NCBI GenBank assembly: GCA_028698405.1
Contig: JAQVDF010000137.1
Location: forward strand, 1 to 5,987
Direction: 5' to 3'
Length of the DNA stretch: 5,987 nucleotides
Origin: Phenylobacterium sp.
GTDB taxonomy: Bacteria; Pseudomonadota; Alphaproteobacteria; Caulobacterales; Caulobacteraceae
This document shows positions 5,869-5,987 of the stretch, one piece after another; the first letter of the stretch is position 1, and each line of letters starts with the position of its first letter. The notes under the pieces are model-generated. The model had not been told where the DNA came from. It was given only the letters and a program-made list of their open reading frames with translations, and did not search any database. The position numbers and the translations under genes are program-made.

Positions 5869-5987
5869 GTTCGGCGAAGCTCTTGCGGAAGGCCGCGAGC
5901 CGCCCTCCGGCGATCGCGGACCGCAGCTCGGCCATCAGGCTCTCGAAGAAGGCCACGTTGTGCCAGGACAGGAGCACCTGGCCGAGG
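5846..5987 (-). CDS. tgt: Queuine/preQ1 tRNA-ribosyltransferase (tRNA-guanine transglycosylase), C-terminal end
   Basis: Only the last 46 residues plus a TAG stop (5848-5846) are inside the window; the rest lies beyond the right edge. The visible sequence LGQVLLSWHNVAFFESLMAE, then LRSAIAGGRLAAF, matches the C-terminal end of bacterial Tgt, where a conserved His-Asn provides the fourth zinc ligand (His) and is followed by the helix LMxxxRxAIxxGR. Tgt exchanges guanine 34 for preQ1 in tRNAs with GUN anticodons (Asp, Asn, His, Tyr), the committed step of queuosine insertion into bacterial tRNA. The basic tail (FAERQRRRGA) is unremarkable. Its final 22 bases lie antisense to the end of the secreted-protein gene. 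The catalytic aspartates and the three zinc cysteines are outside the window and cannot be checked. Confidence 0.85.
   Translation of the reverse strand, partial: LGQVLLSWHNVAFFESLMAELRSAIAGGRLAAFRKSFAERQRRRGA

Overview
The window looks like chromosomal DNA of a high-GC alphaproteobacterium, most likely Caulobacteraceae (Caulobacter, Phenylobacterium or Brevundimonas type). This rests on the GC-rich third codon positions, the kind of TamA and TamB encoded, frequent TTG starts, and a CtrA-like TTAA-type motif. The lineage is inferred from overall character, not from any search. I see no mobile element, CRISPR array or phage gene, and the content is mostly core-genome housekeeping.

Layout, read from the right. 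Positions 5987-5846 (minus) hold the C-terminal end of a Tgt-type tRNA-guanine transglycosylase. Its last bases overlap, tail to tail, the end of a plus-strand gene at 5220-5867 that encodes a secreted protein of unknown function. A tRNA-Lys(UUU) gene lies at 5094-5020 (minus), divergent from that secreted-protein gene, with a strong hairpin just downstream. Four minus-strand protein genes follow: a DUF883/ElaB-YqjD-like membrane-anchored small protein (4800-4489), an unrecognised single-pass membrane protein (4396-3983), tamA (3868-2084) and tamB (2087 to the left edge, incomplete).

TamA is an Omp85-family outer-membrane barrel and TamB is an inner-membrane-anchored, periplasm-spanning partner. 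Together they form the translocation and assembly module, which links the two membranes and supports outer-membrane protein insertion and/or phospholipid transport. The two genes overlap by a TTGA junction, so their translation is probably coupled. Three of the four minus-strand protein genes appear to start with TTG.

I found no clearly new system. The best leads are the small membrane protein next to tamA with its CtrA-like upstream motif, the strand-biased hairpin after the tRNA, the cluster of TTG starts, and the convergent overlap with a shared inverted repeat at 5835-5868.
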